Assembly: GCA_038246255.1 (NCBI GenBank)
Contig: JBBRWC010000005.1
Location: 20,877-84,876 of the forward strand
Reading direction: 5' to 3'
DNA length: 64,000 nt
Source: RI-242 sp038246255
Lineage (GTDB): Bacteria > Planctomycetota > UBA1135 > GCA-002686595
Shown: positions 41,432 to 50,185 of the stretch, piece after piece
Layout: every line of letters begins with the position of its first letter
Position numbering within the stretch: the first letter of the stretch is position 1
Notes under the pieces: model-generated
What the model saw: the letters and a program-made list of their open reading frames with translations, nothing else
Databases searched by the model: none
Told to the model about the DNA's origin: nothing
Position numbers and translations under genes: made by a program

Positions 41432-41826
41432 ATGGGCTCCACCGACGGATTTTTGATCCCCGTTCCCGAGGGCCGCATCGCGGATACACGAAGCTTGCGC
41501 GCAAGGCGGGCAAGCTGTGGCGTGAGCACGGCGCGCTCGAATACCGCGAGTTTGTAGAAGACGACCTTGCGATCGTTGGCATGCAGTCGTTCGTGACGGC
41601 CAGCGGCGTGAAGGCCAGCGGCGTGAAGGCCAGCGGCGTGAAGGATGGCGAAGCGGTGATTCTCGCGTGGATCACGGAGCGCTCAAAATCGCACCGCAAC
41701 GCTGTCAACAAGAAGGTGATGGCGGATCCCCGCATCCGCCGGATGTTGAGCGGGGAACACCCGTTCGACATGCAGCGGATGTTCTACGGCGGATTCCGCC
41801 CGATCGTCGACCTCGCGGGCAACTGA
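41432..41826 (+). pseudogene. DUF1428 protein with a one-base frameshift
   Basis: DUF1428 proteins (about 120 residues) are a small family of unknown function, ferredoxin-like in fold. The first frame starts ATG 41432 and reads STDGFLIPVPEGRIA. From about 41480 the next frame continues YTKLARKAGKLWREHGALEYREFVEDD, then ITERSKSHRNAVNKKVMADPRIRRMLSG and DMQRMFYGGF, all typical of the family. One base appears to be lost in 41477-41484. A 15-bp repeat of three units is inserted in the middle. It may be a real pseudogene or a sequence error. Confidence 0.82.
41598..41642. repeat. 15-bp tandem repeat, three units, inside DUF1428 frame
   Basis: Units GGCCAGCGGCGTGAA lie at 41598-41612, 41613-41627 and 41628-41642 and are identical. 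They encode SGVKA repeats within the frame, in a loop before the central helix. Confidence 0.9.
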
Positions 41827-42145
41827 CGCCCCAGACTTGGTTTGCGCTCTTGAAAGCCCCGGCGCCCCCTTTCGGTCCGCGTCAGCGGGTTCAGCGGGTT
41901 CAGCGGGTTCATCGGGCAGCGTGCAAGACCCTAAACCCGGTGTTTAGTTTCGTGCGACAAGGCCGCGTCCAGTGGAGCGCGCTCCAGGGCGGACCAGATG
42001 TCCGCACACCTAGCGGGCAGATCCCGCGTCGGACCTGCGGCGCGCAGGCGGCGCGCAGGCGGCGAGCGACGGGGTTGCGCAATGAACGCAGCGCAGAGCG
42101 GGATCGCGACGGGCGAGTTCGGCGCCGCGGCGCCCTGTTGTCGTA
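41827..42145. other. convergent intergenic region
   Basis: This 319-base gap between the DUF1428 gene and mqnE holds a 9-bp tandem array (41881-41916, four units of the type TTCAGCGGG), a small hairpin with arms CTAAAC (41931-41936) and GTTTAG (41942-41947) followed by TTT, and an imperfect 11-bp direct repeat near 42040. No gene is visible. Confidence 0.5.
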
Positions 42146-43432
42146 CTAACCCGACCCGTCCGCGCGCCACAGCACCTGGTACAGCGTGTCGCGCTCGACG
42201 GGAATGCGGCCGGCGTCTTGGATCCAGCGCACGAGCTCCGCGCGCTGGACCTCCTGGGGTGTCGTTGCGCCCGCATCGTGGTAGATGCGCTCTTCGACGA
42301 CGGTGCCATCGACGTCGTCGGCTCCGTAGGACAGCGCCGTTTGGGCAACGGGCACGTCCATCAGGATCCAGTAGGCCTTGATGTGCGCGATGTTGTCGAG
42401 CATCAATCGGCCAAGCGCAATCTCGCGCAGTTCGTCGACCGCCGTCGGCGCGGGCAGGTGGCTCCACTCGTTATTGGCCGGGTGGAACGAGAGCGGGATG
42501 TAGGTCTGGAAACCGCCGGTCTCGTCCTGAAGTTGGCGCAAGCGATCCAGGTGATCGAGCCGCTCGTCGACCGTCTCCACGTGGTGGTGCAGCAGCGTGC
42601 AGTTCGAGCGCAACCCCGCGCGGTGCACTTCGCGCGCGATTTCGAGCCAGCGCGACCCGCTGATCTTGTTCGAGTACCCCAAGCCATGCACGCGGTCGGA
42701 GAACACTTCGGCACCACCACCCGGGCACGAGCCCAGGCCCGCGGCTACAAGGTCGGCCAGCACCTCGGCCAGCGTTTCGCGCCCCGCTTCCTCGCGACCC
42801 TTTTTGGCGATCTGGTCGAGCTCGACCATCGTGAAGGCCTTGATGTGGATCGCCGGCCGCGCGCGCTTCACCGCACGCAAGAGATCGAGGTAGTAGGCGT
42901 AGGGGATCTTCGGCCACACCCCCGCCACCATGTGGATCTCCGTGATCGGCTGGTGGAGGAGCTGCGTGACCTTGGCGGCGACCTCGTCGGGCTGCAGTTG
43001 GAAAGCACCCGCCTGTCCCGGCAGTCGATCGAAGGAGCAGAAGCTGCAGAACTTGTTGCAGTGGTTCGTGTAGTTGACGTGCTGGTTGACGTTGAAGTAC
43101 GCGACGTCCCCGTGCAGGCGCTCGCGCACGTGGTTTGCGAGCGCGCCGACGACGTGCAGGTGCGGATTGGCGTAGAGCGCGCGCCCGTCCGCGAGGGAAA
43201 GTCGTGTTCCCGCGAGCACCTTGCGGGCAATTTCGCCCAAACCCGCGCGGGCGGCGAGCCGATCGAGCCGCGCTTCGGTGTGGAGTTCGCCCAGGGGCGC
43301 GAGCGCGCGTGGTGTCGGGAGCGGCACACCCGGTGCGGGCGGCGCGAGCCGTTGGTGGCGTGCTTTGGGAGCAGGTGCGCGCGGATCGAGGCCCTGCGCA
43401 TCTCCGCCGGGCAAGAGGTCGATGGGCTTCAT
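42146..43432 (-). CDS. mqnE: aminofutalosine synthase MqnE
   Basis: Radical-SAM enzyme that joins SAM to 3-enolpyruvylbenzoate to give aminofutalosine. The 428-residue protein has the [4Fe-4S] cluster motif CNKFCSFC (CxxxCxxC) in NVNQHVNYTNHCNKFCSF-type context. TEIHMVAGVWPKIPYAYYLDLL, LGSCPGGGAEVFSDRV and HHHVETVDERLDHLDRLR follow, all characteristic of MqnE. It starts at ATG 43432, overlapping the mqnC stop by four bases. Confidence 0.94.
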   Translation of the reverse strand: MKPIDLLPGGDAQGLDPRAPAPKARHQRLAPPAPGVPLPTPRALAPLGELHTEARLDRLAARAGLGEIARKVLAGTRLSLADGRALYANPHLHVVGALANHVRERLHGDVAYFNVNQHVNYTNHCNKFCSFCSFDRLPGQAGAFQLQPDEVAAKVTQLLHQPITEIHMVAGVWPKIPYAYYLDLLRAVKRARPAIHIKAFTMVELDQIAKKGREEAGRETLAEVLADLVAAGLGSCPGGGAEVFSDRVHGLGYSNKISGSRWLEIAREVHRAGLRSNCTLLHHHVETVDERLDHLDRLRQLQDETGGFQTYIPLSFHPANNEWSHLPAPTAVDELREIALGRLMLDNIAHIKAYWILMDVPVAQTALSYGADDVDGTVVEERIYHDAGATTPQEVQRAELVRWIQDAGRIPVERDTLYQVLWRADGSG

Positions 43433-44709
43433 CGGATCGCTCCGTTCGCGGCAGCGTCGGCGGCCGGGATGCGTGCGCCGCGACCGCGGACCGCCGCGTC
43501 CGTGCGCCGCGCGGGGAACTCGGGTCCCGTGTGCCGCGCATCGTCGATGCCGTACCAGGAGTTGCGCCGGCGCGGCTCGAAACCCGCCGCGGCGATCTGG
43601 TTTTCGATGGCGCCGATGCTTTGGAGTTCCTTGCAGCCCGCGGCGGAAACGACGTTTTCCTCGAGCATCGTTCCGCCAAAATCGTTGCACCCATAACGCA
43701 GCGTGATCTGGGCCATCTTCATGCCCTGGGTGACGTAACTCGTTTGGATGTTTTCGACGTTGTCGAGGTAGATGCGCGCGAGCGCTTGAACGCGCAGGTA
43801 GACATCGGGTGTGGCCTTGCGCGGGTAGAGTGCTTGCTCCGGAACCCCGTCGGGTTGCATCGTCCAGCATGCAAATGCCGTGAAACCACCCGTTTGATCC
43901 TGGAGCGCGCGCACACGCTCGAGGTGTTCGATGCGCTCCGCCGCCGTCTCAACGTGGCCGAACATCATCGTGGCGGAGCTGCGCAAGCCCGCCTCGTGCA
44001 CTTTGCGGTGCACGTCGAGCCAGCGGTCGGTGCTGGTCTTTTTGGGCGCGATGATGCGGCGCACACGTTCGACCAGCAGCTCGGCGCCCGCGCCGGGCAC
44101 GCTGCCCAATCCGGCCTGAACGAGGTCTGCGATCACGCCCTCAACCGGCCGCTTTTCGATGCGCGCGAGGTGGTCGAGCTCTGGCGCCGAGAGCGCATGC
44201 GCGTTGACGCGCGGGAAACGCGCGGCGAGGTCGGCGATGAGGTCCGCCCACCAGTCGCTCTTGAGGTACGGATGGTGGCCGCCCTGCATCAGGATCTGGC
44301 GTCCGCCGAGCTCCGCGGTTTCACGCACCTTTTCGACGATGACCTCGCGCGTGAGCACGTAACTCTCCGCGTGCTTTGGCCGGCGGTAGAACGCGCAAAA
44401 ACCGCAGTCCGTGATGCAGACGTTCGTCGGATTGATGTTGCGGTCGACGATGTACGTGACACGCGGTTCTGGGTGCTTCGTCCAACGCACGTGGTCCGCC
44501 AGCAAACCGAGCGTCAAGAGGTCGGCGTTGTCGTGCAGGAACAGCCCCTCTGCGGGGGAGATACGGCCGCCGCAAAAAACCTTGTCCGCGATGGTTTCGA
44601 GGTCCCGCGCGCGCTCGCCCCGGCGAGCAGCGCTGGCGCGCGGCGCGCTCCATTGAGCCTCCCCATCGCTCCCGTCGGAACCCGCCAGCCGTCCCTCGTG
44701 GGTCTGCAT
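43429..44709 (-). CDS. mqnC: cyclic dehypoxanthinyl futalosine synthase MqnC
   Basis: Radical-SAM enzyme that cyclises dehypoxanthine futalosine. The 426-residue protein has CITDCGFCAFYRRP (CxxxCxxC), YIVDRNINPTNV before it, then ILMQGGHHPYLKSDWW, GLGSVPGAGAELLVERVR and CNDFGGTMLEENVV, all typical of MqnC. A short variable tail ends the protein. TATATT lies six bases upstream of ATG 44709, so the transcript may be leaderless. mqnE follows in the same operon. Confidence 0.95.
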   Translation of the reverse strand: MQTHEGRLAGSDGSDGEAQWSAPRASAARRGERARDLETIADKVFCGGRISPAEGLFLHDNADLLTLGLLADHVRWTKHPEPRVTYIVDRNINPTNVCITDCGFCAFYRRPKHAESYVLTREVIVEKVRETAELGGRQILMQGGHHPYLKSDWWADLIADLAARFPRVNAHALSAPELDHLARIEKRPVEGVIADLVQAGLGSVPGAGAELLVERVRRIIAPKKTSTDRWLDVHRKVHEAGLRSSATMMFGHVETAAERIEHLERVRALQDQTGGFTAFACWTMQPDGVPEQALYPRKATPDVYLRVQALARIYLDNVENIQTSYVTQGMKMAQITLRYGCNDFGGTMLEENVVSAAGCKELQSIGAIENQIAAAGFEPRRRNSWYGIDDARHTGPEFPARRTDAAVRGRGARIPAADAAANGAIR

Positions 44710-44715
44710 GGGGGG

Positions 44716-44721
44716 AATATA
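44716..44721 (-). promoter_or_regulatory. -10 TATATT for mqnC-mqnE
   Basis: On the minus strand TATATT is followed by six C and then the ATG of mqnC. There is no ribosome binding site between. It is the most AT-rich hexamer in the surrounding kilobase and gives the best match to a -10 box of the window. Confidence 0.65.
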
Positions 44722-44844
44722 AGCCCGGCGGCGGGACGCGGGAGGGGCGAACACACGCCGTTTGCGCCGGGGAGCGCCACGATCGGATCCGACGCCCGGG
44801 CCTGTTACCCTACGGGGCGGCCGCGACGCGCCGCCGAGCACGCT

Positions 44845-46722
44845 ATGCATTCCCTTTGCGCCCCGACTGCGACCCTCGTGCTGCTGATGGGCGGCCTGGG
44901 AGCACCCCACCAGGGGTCGGGTCCGCCGGAGAACCCCGCGCCCAACCGCTCCGAGCAAGGGATCCCGTCGCCGGCGGAGCTCCCGGGAACGTCGACCGCT
45001 GAAACGGTGGCCTCCACCCCCGCCCCGGCGGCGGATGCCGGAGTCGACCGAAATCCGGACGGCGCGACCGATCCCGAGGAGCAGATCCCCACCCCTGAGG
45101 GGGCAGGAGAGCCACGCGACGTCGAAGCTGGGCCAGAGGGCGCATCCGACAACCCTGTTTCCGCGGAAGGCGCCGGCGTGGCGCCCGCCGGTTCGATCGA
45201 CGACGCGGTCCGCGCGTTCCAGGACAAACTCGCCGCCGACGTCGCCGCATGGCGCGCGCAGGGTGCACCGCGCGGCTCCCATCCCCTGTCGGCCGCGCTC
45301 CCGCGCGCGGACGCGCTGGTGGCCGCGGGTTGGGCGGACGGCCGGCTTTGGATCCTGGAGCGCGCCGATCGCCTCCTGCGCGATCCTTCGGAACGCAGTC
45401 GCCGCCGAAGCGCGCTCATCAGCGCGCTGTTCGCAGAACCCGCCGAGCCAGCGCAGGTGGAGCGCCGCGCGCTCGCCCTCGCCGCCGCCGCGCGCGACCT
45501 CGCGGGCCCCAAGGACGAGGACGGGCCGCGTTACGCCGGCTACGCCCGGGCGCTGGTCGCACAGGCGACGAACCGCTCGGCGACGGCGGCCGCGCTGACG
45601 GCGTTGGGCGCTGTGCTGGTACGCACCACGGGCGGTGCGGATCGCACGGCCACCGCGGGCGCTGAGGCGATCTTGGAGCTCGTTCGAACCGCATATGTGG
45701 ACACGGCCGCGCCGCCGCTCGCGGCCGCGGCTCTGTTCGACCTCGTCGAGCGCGACCATGGCCGTGCCCTCGAAGCCCATTGGCGCGGTGCCGCCGACGG
45801 CAGCGACGCACCCGACCCGACTCGCGCGGCTTGGCCGCGGGTCGTCGAACTCGCGCACGCGGGGGTGGGCCCGGCCCGCTGGTGGCTCGTGGTGCACGCC
45901 AATGCGGCGATCGATGATCCCGACGAGCGCCGGCGACTGCGCCTCAAGTGGCTCGGCGAGCTCGTGGAGCACCATGCGAGCGAACCGTGGCTCGCGGAGG
46001 TGGTGCGCATCGCGGATTCGCTCAGCGCGGACCTTGGCCCGGAGGTCGTGCGCGAATTGGGCGAGCGCCTGCTCGCGGCCAGCGAGGACCCCGAGGTGCG
46101 CGCGTGGACGCAGCATTCCCTCGCCCTTTCGTGGGCGCGCGATCGCGCCGATCCCGCTGCCCGCGCCCGCGCCGAAAACCTGTTGGAGGCGCTGCGCAAC
46201 GAGCAGCCCGAGCACCGCCTCGCGCGCGGCGTGGACGCGCTCCAGTTCGAACTGCGCCATCTGCGCCCCGGGAGCGTCCCGCCGGACTTCGTGTCCCGGG
46301 ACGTCGATGGCCGCGAAGTGCGCCTTTCGCACACACGCGGGCTCGTCACAGCGCTCCTTTTCTGGGGGACGTGGAGTCCGCCCAGCGTCGACGCGGCGAA
46401 AGAACTCGCGCGCCTCGAGCAGCGCTTTGCGGACGGCCCGTTCACCGTGCTCGGTGTCGTGACGGATTCCGACCGGGAGGCGTGGGCACGCATGCGGGAG
46501 CAGATCGGCGCGCGTTGGATCGACGCGTGGCAAGAGTCCCCGGGTGGGCCCTGGCCGGCGGCGTGGGGCGTGCGCGACTTCCCGACGCTGTTCCTGTTTG
46601 ATGCCGAGGGCCGTCTCGTCCAGCGCAACGTTTTTGGAGAAGCGTTGTTCCAGGCCGTTGAGAAGCTCGTGCGCAACGTCCGCCCCGGTTACCGCGCACG
46701 GCCGCTTGACGACGTGCGTTGA
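44845..46722 (+). CDS. exported thioredoxin-fold protein without catalytic cysteines
   Basis: A 625-residue protein with a weak signal peptide (APTATLVLLMGGLGAPHQ), a Pro/Glu/Ala-rich linker to about residue 115, a helical region of about 330 residues, then a C-terminal TlpA/thioredoxin-like domain. The last contains DFVSRDVDGREVRLSHTRG, ALLFWGTWSPPSVDAAKELARL, VLGVVTDSDREAWARM and the cis-Pro region VRDFPTLFLFDAEGRLV. Where thiol oxidoreductases carry CxxC after the Trp, it reads SPPS, so redox catalysis is unlikely. ATG 44845. A periplasmic scaffold or stress role is possible. Confidence 0.78.
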   Translation: MHSLCAPTATLVLLMGGLGAPHQGSGPPENPAPNRSEQGIPSPAELPGTSTAETVASTPAPAADAGVDRNPDGATDPEEQIPTPEGAGEPRDVEAGPEGASDNPVSAEGAGVAPAGSIDDAVRAFQDKLAADVAAWRAQGAPRGSHPLSAALPRADALVAAGWADGRLWILERADRLLRDPSERSRRRSALISALFAEPAEPAQVERRALALAAAARDLAGPKDEDGPRYAGYARALVAQATNRSATAAALTALGAVLVRTTGGADRTATAGAEAILELVRTAYVDTAAPPLAAAALFDLVERDHGRALEAHWRGAADGSDAPDPTRAAWPRVVELAHAGVGPARWWLVVHANAAIDDPDERRRLRLKWLGELVEHHASEPWLAEVVRIADSLSADLGPEVVRELGERLLAASEDPEVRAWTQHSLALSWARDRADPAARARAENLLEALRNEQPEHRLARGVDALQFELRHLRPGSVPPDFVSRDVDGREVRLSHTRGLVTALLFWGTWSPPSVDAAKELARLEQRFADGPFTVLGVVTDSDREAWARMREQIGARWIDAWQESPGGPWPAAWGVRDFPTLFLFDAEGRLVQRNVFGEALFQAVEKLVRNVRPGYRARPLDDVR

Positions 46723-46828
46723 CCCCCCAAACAATCGCCCTGTCCCGTTTGGGCTCGTTGGACCGGCTGCCCCGCCCTCCCGCGGTGCGGCCGCTTCATC
46801 CGCGCGGTTTCCCCTGCCACATCGAGCT

Positions 46829-49639
46829 ATGTCGACATCACTGCCCTCGCTGACCTCCCCGTCTGCCCGCTGGCTTTCGAGCGCCCTGTGCCTCGTCCTC
46901 CTGGTGCTCGCGAGCGCCTGCGGTGGCGGTGGTGGCGGCGACGGTCCGCCGCAGCTTTCGGGCGCCGTGCTGTTCGCCGCGGACCAAACCTCCGCTCCGC
47001 CGAACCAAAATACGTCGTCCGTCGCGGCGACACGCACGACGGTCCCCGTTCGCACGGGCACGTCGGTGCTGCGCGGCGAGATCGTGGGTGGGCGCGACGT
47101 GGTGCGGCTCGCCGCGCCTGCGCGCATGGCCCTCGCGATCGCGGCACAGGCGGGCAGCGAGGTTCGGTTGGCGCACCTTGACCCGTTGACCTTTCGCCTG
47201 GGCGCGCCTTCGGACCACATCACGCTCCTTGCTCGCGGCCCGCTCGACCTGATCGTGCGCGGTCCCGACGGCCCCTACACGCTGGAGTTGAACGCGCGCC
47301 CTGCAGCGGCGGCCGAACCGGCGTTGGAGCATCTGGGTGCGTTTGCAGCGGGCGACCGGTTGGCCCTGCGCGGTCGCGCGGCGCAGGCGAGTTGGCTGAG
47401 CTTGGCGCAGAACCTCGACCTCGTCGTGCGCGCGTCCGGTGCGCTCGTCGTGCGCGATGCCAGCGGCTCCGTCCGCGGCGAAATTTCGGCCGCGGGGGGC
47501 GCAGTCTCGATCGCAGGTGCGACGCTCGATGCCCTCGCGATCATCCCTGAGTTCGAGGGTGAGATTGCGATCGACGCAACTCTTGCGTCTGCCTCGCGCG
47601 CGCCTGCGCGTCTGTTCGGCGCGGTGGACGAGCGCGCGGCGTTTGCCCTCGGCAACGACGTGCCCGCTGCGCTTGCCATCGACCACGAGTTTGCGGCGGG
47701 CGAAGTGCTCGTGCGTATGCGCCCGGGCCGCGCTGCAGAATCGGCCGCCCGCACACGGGGAGGCGCGATTGCCCAGCGCATTCCGGACACTGCCGACCTC
47801 GTCGTGGTTCCGTTGCCCGAGGGGCTCGAGGCCGACGCGCGCGCCCGCGCCACCCTCGCGCTGATCGCCGCATTCGAAGTCGACGGCGACGTGGAATGGG
47901 CGGAGCCCAACCGCATCCGCCGTCCCCAGGGTGTCGGCTCGCAAACCCCCAATGACCCGTTCTACGCGCTGCAGTGGCACTATGACCTGATCCGCTTGCC
48001 GCAGGCGTGGGGCACCACGACCGGAACCATGGCTGTCATCGTCGCGGTGCTGGACACGGGCGAGCGCGCCCATCCCGACCTCGACGGCAACACGATCGAC
48101 GGTTACGACTTCATCAGCGATCCCGCGAACGCCGCGGACGGCAATGGTTTCGACCCCGACCCTACCGACCCCGGTGACGGCAATGCGATCAAACCTTCGA
48201 GCTTCCACGGCACGCACGTGGCCGGAACCGTCGGTGCTGTCTCCAACAACGGCATCGGCATCGCCGGTGTGAACTGGCAGGTGTCTTTGATGCACCTGCG
48301 TGTGCTTGGCACGAGCGGTGGGACGGACGCGGACATCGCCCAGGCGGTGCGTTATGCCGCGCGTCTTGCGAATGGCAGCGGCACACTTCCCGCCCAGCGC
48401 GCGAACGTGATCAACATGAGCCTGGGCGGTGAGGGCTCCACGAATACGATGCAACTCGCCGTCACGGCGGCGCGGGATGCGGGTGTGGTGCTGTTTGCGG
48501 CCGCGGGGAACAACAACTCGACCAAAGCGTTTTTTCCGGCGTCCTACACCGGCGTCCTGTCGGTGATGGCGGTCGACCGCAACACCGCGAAGGCGCCCTA
48601 CTCGAACAGCGGGTCCACCGTCGACCTCGCCGCCCCCGGGGGCAACACGGCCGTCGACCTGGACCAGGACGGTTATGCCGACGGAGTCCTTTCGACCCTG
48701 GTCGACGAAAACTCCGGATTTGCGTCGATCTACGCGTTCTATCAGGGCACCTCGATGGCGTGCCCCCACGCGGCGGGAGTAGCGGCGCTGATGCTGGCGG
48801 TCGGGCCCACGCTGACTCCCCTGCAAATCGAAACTATCCTGACCACCACCGCGATCGACCTGGGCACTCCGGGCAAGGACGCGGTGTTTGGCCACGGCCT
48901 GATCCAAGCGGACCGCGCCGTCGAAGCTGCCGCCGGCACCGCGGCGCAGGTGCCCGTGCTCAGCGTCACGCCCGAGTTGCTTAACTTCGGCACGGAAGCC
49001 GTTGAGTTGACGGTCCAGGTGTCGAACGCCGGCCAGGGAGCACTGGTTGTCGGCACGCCGATGTTCACCCCCGAGGGTGGAGCGCCGGTCTTCGCCACGC
49101 TCCAGATCGTCTCCGCGAGCGGTGCCACCAACGTCTCCGCCATTCGAGTCACCGTCAATCGCGACGGGCTCGCGGACGATGTGTACACGGGGGTCGTCGA
49201 CATCCCGAGCAACGGCGGCAATGCCGCGGTGGCGCTCAGCATGACTGTCGCGACGCCCACGCCGCCGCCCGACGTGCCGCTGTTCCTGCTGCTCGTCGAC
49301 GCCGACAGCTTCGACACGTTGACGGAAGTGGCGCTGAACCCCAGCACCGGACTTGTGTGGGCGATCGCCGCCACGTTCGCCGGTGAGCCGATCCCCGCGG
49401 GCAACTACGTGCTCGTGTGTGGCTCCGACGACGACGACGACGGGTTCATCCTCGGCGCAGGCGACATCTACGCGGGTGCGTGGCCGACCCTCAACGACGT
49501 GGGCATCCTGAGCCTGGCGAAGGGCAGCAAACTAAACGGCCTGAACTTCGTCGTGGGGCCGGTGCAAAGCCCGAGCCCTCTGGAAGCGGACCCCGCGAGC
49601 ACCTTGCGGCCCGCCATAGGTTTCCGCCGCCTGCGCTGA
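46829..49639 (+). CDS. subtilisin-like (S8) peptidase lipoprotein
   Basis: A 936-residue lipoprotein (lipobox LVLASACGGG). The first 300 residues form a beta-rich region of unknown type, followed by a propeptide-like segment (FEVDGDVEWAEPNRIRR). The S8 domain carries the catalytic Asp in VLDTGERAHPDL (about residue 408), the His in HGTHVAGTVG (about 460) and the Ser in GTSMACPHAAGVAALM (about 641). C-terminal beta-sandwich domains follow, one with an FGTEAVELTVQVSNAGQG segment as in HYDIN/ASH-like repeats. All three residues are present, so it should be active at the cell surface. ATG 46829. Confidence 0.93.
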   Translation: MSTSLPSLTSPSARWLSSALCLVLLVLASACGGGGGGDGPPQLSGAVLFAADQTSAPPNQNTSSVAATRTTVPVRTGTSVLRGEIVGGRDVVRLAAPARMALAIAAQAGSEVRLAHLDPLTFRLGAPSDHITLLARGPLDLIVRGPDGPYTLELNARPAAAAEPALEHLGAFAAGDRLALRGRAAQASWLSLAQNLDLVVRASGALVVRDASGSVRGEISAAGGAVSIAGATLDALAIIPEFEGEIAIDATLASASRAPARLFGAVDERAAFALGNDVPAALAIDHEFAAGEVLVRMRPGRAAESAARTRGGAIAQRIPDTADLVVVPLPEGLEADARARATLALIAAFEVDGDVEWAEPNRIRRPQGVGSQTPNDPFYALQWHYDLIRLPQAWGTTTGTMAVIVAVLDTGERAHPDLDGNTIDGYDFISDPANAADGNGFDPDPTDPGDGNAIKPSSFHGTHVAGTVGAVSNNGIGIAGVNWQVSLMHLRVLGTSGGTDADIAQAVRYAARLANGSGTLPAQRANVINMSLGGEGSTNTMQLAVTAARDAGVVLFAAAGNNNSTKAFFPASYTGVLSVMAVDRNTAKAPYSNSGSTVDLAAPGGNTAVDLDQDGYADGVLSTLVDENSGFASIYAFYQGTSMACPHAAGVAALMLAVGPTLTPLQIETILTTTAIDLGTPGKDAVFGHGLIQADRAVEAAAGTAAQVPVLSVTPELLNFGTEAVELTVQVSNAGQGALVVGTPMFTPEGGAPVFATLQIVSASGATNVSAIRVTVNRDGLADDVYTGVVDIPSNGGNAAVALSMTVATPTPPPDVPLFLLLVDADSFDTLTEVALNPSTGLVWAIAATFAGEPIPAGNYVLVCGSDDDDDGFILGAGDIYAGAWPTLNDVGILSLAKGSKLNGLNFVVGPVQSPSPLEADPASTLRPAIGFRRLR

Positions 49640-49645
49640 GCGCAA

Positions 49646-49669
49646 TCCGGCGGCCCGCGCGCCGCCGGA
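49646..49669. terminator. hairpin between convergent genes
   Basis: TCCGGCGG (49646-49653) pairs with CCGCCGGA (49662-49669) around an eight-base loop, filling most of the 32-base gap between the peptidase and the PrcB-like gene. No T run follows on either strand. Confidence 0.55.
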
Positions 49670-49671
49670 CT

Positions 49672-50136
49672 CTATGGCTGCGTCGCGGTGAACTCCACTT
49701 CGATCGGCAGCGACGTGCGCTGCAGCCGCACCAGGTCGAAGGGCGACGTCAGCATCTGCACTTGCATCGATCCCGAGGCGGGCTCTACTTCCTCGGCCTC
49801 GAGGATCCAGCGGTCGCCGTCGTCGCGTAGGCCGCTCACCCGCACCCCGAAACCGCCGGTTGGTTTTTCGCCCAGCGTGACGAGCGCAATCAGTTCGCGC
49901 TCAAAATCCACCGTGGGTGCTTCCTGCGCGGGGAGTTGATTGCGGCCAAGGGCGCTCCACATCGCCTGCCACGCCCCGACCTCGCGCACGATATGGATCC
50001 CGCGCGGGAGGTCGGGACCGTGCAGCCCCTGCAGGATGCGGATCGGCTCTTCGGGGCGGTGTTTGGGCGCGGCACAGCCGCACAGGGTGACCACAGGGGC
50101 GAGGGCGAACACGAGTCCGACGAGGGCGATCTGCAT
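49672..50136 (-). CDS. PrcB-like lipoprotein
   Basis: A 154-residue lipoprotein (lipobox PVVTLCGCAAP). The mature domain matches the PrcB_C pattern: VDFERELIALVTLGEKPTGGFGVRV followed by QMLTSPFDLVRLQR. In oral spirochaetes PrcB is a partner of a subtilisin-like protease; here the gene sits convergent to an S8 peptidase, which may or may not be its partner. The open frame extends to 50277, but the ATG at 50136 begins the signal peptide. Confidence 0.78.
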   Translation of the reverse strand: MQIALVGLVFALAPVVTLCGCAAPKHRPEEPIRILQGLHGPDLPRGIHIVREVGAWQAMWSALGRNQLPAQEAPTVDFERELIALVTLGEKPTGGFGVRVSGLRDDGDRWILEAEEVEPASGSMQVQMLTSPFDLVRLQRTSLPIEVEFTATQP

Positions 50137-50185
50137 GGTGGGGAGTGCGAGTGGGACGGGGCGGGTTGATTGGCCGCCGATGGTT

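Noticed and set aside
43429..47223. A 1264-codon minus-strand frame beyond mqnC
   Set aside because: Only the part up to 44709 is mqnC. The rest is antisense to two plus-strand genes with good motifs (thioredoxin-like protein, S8 peptidase).
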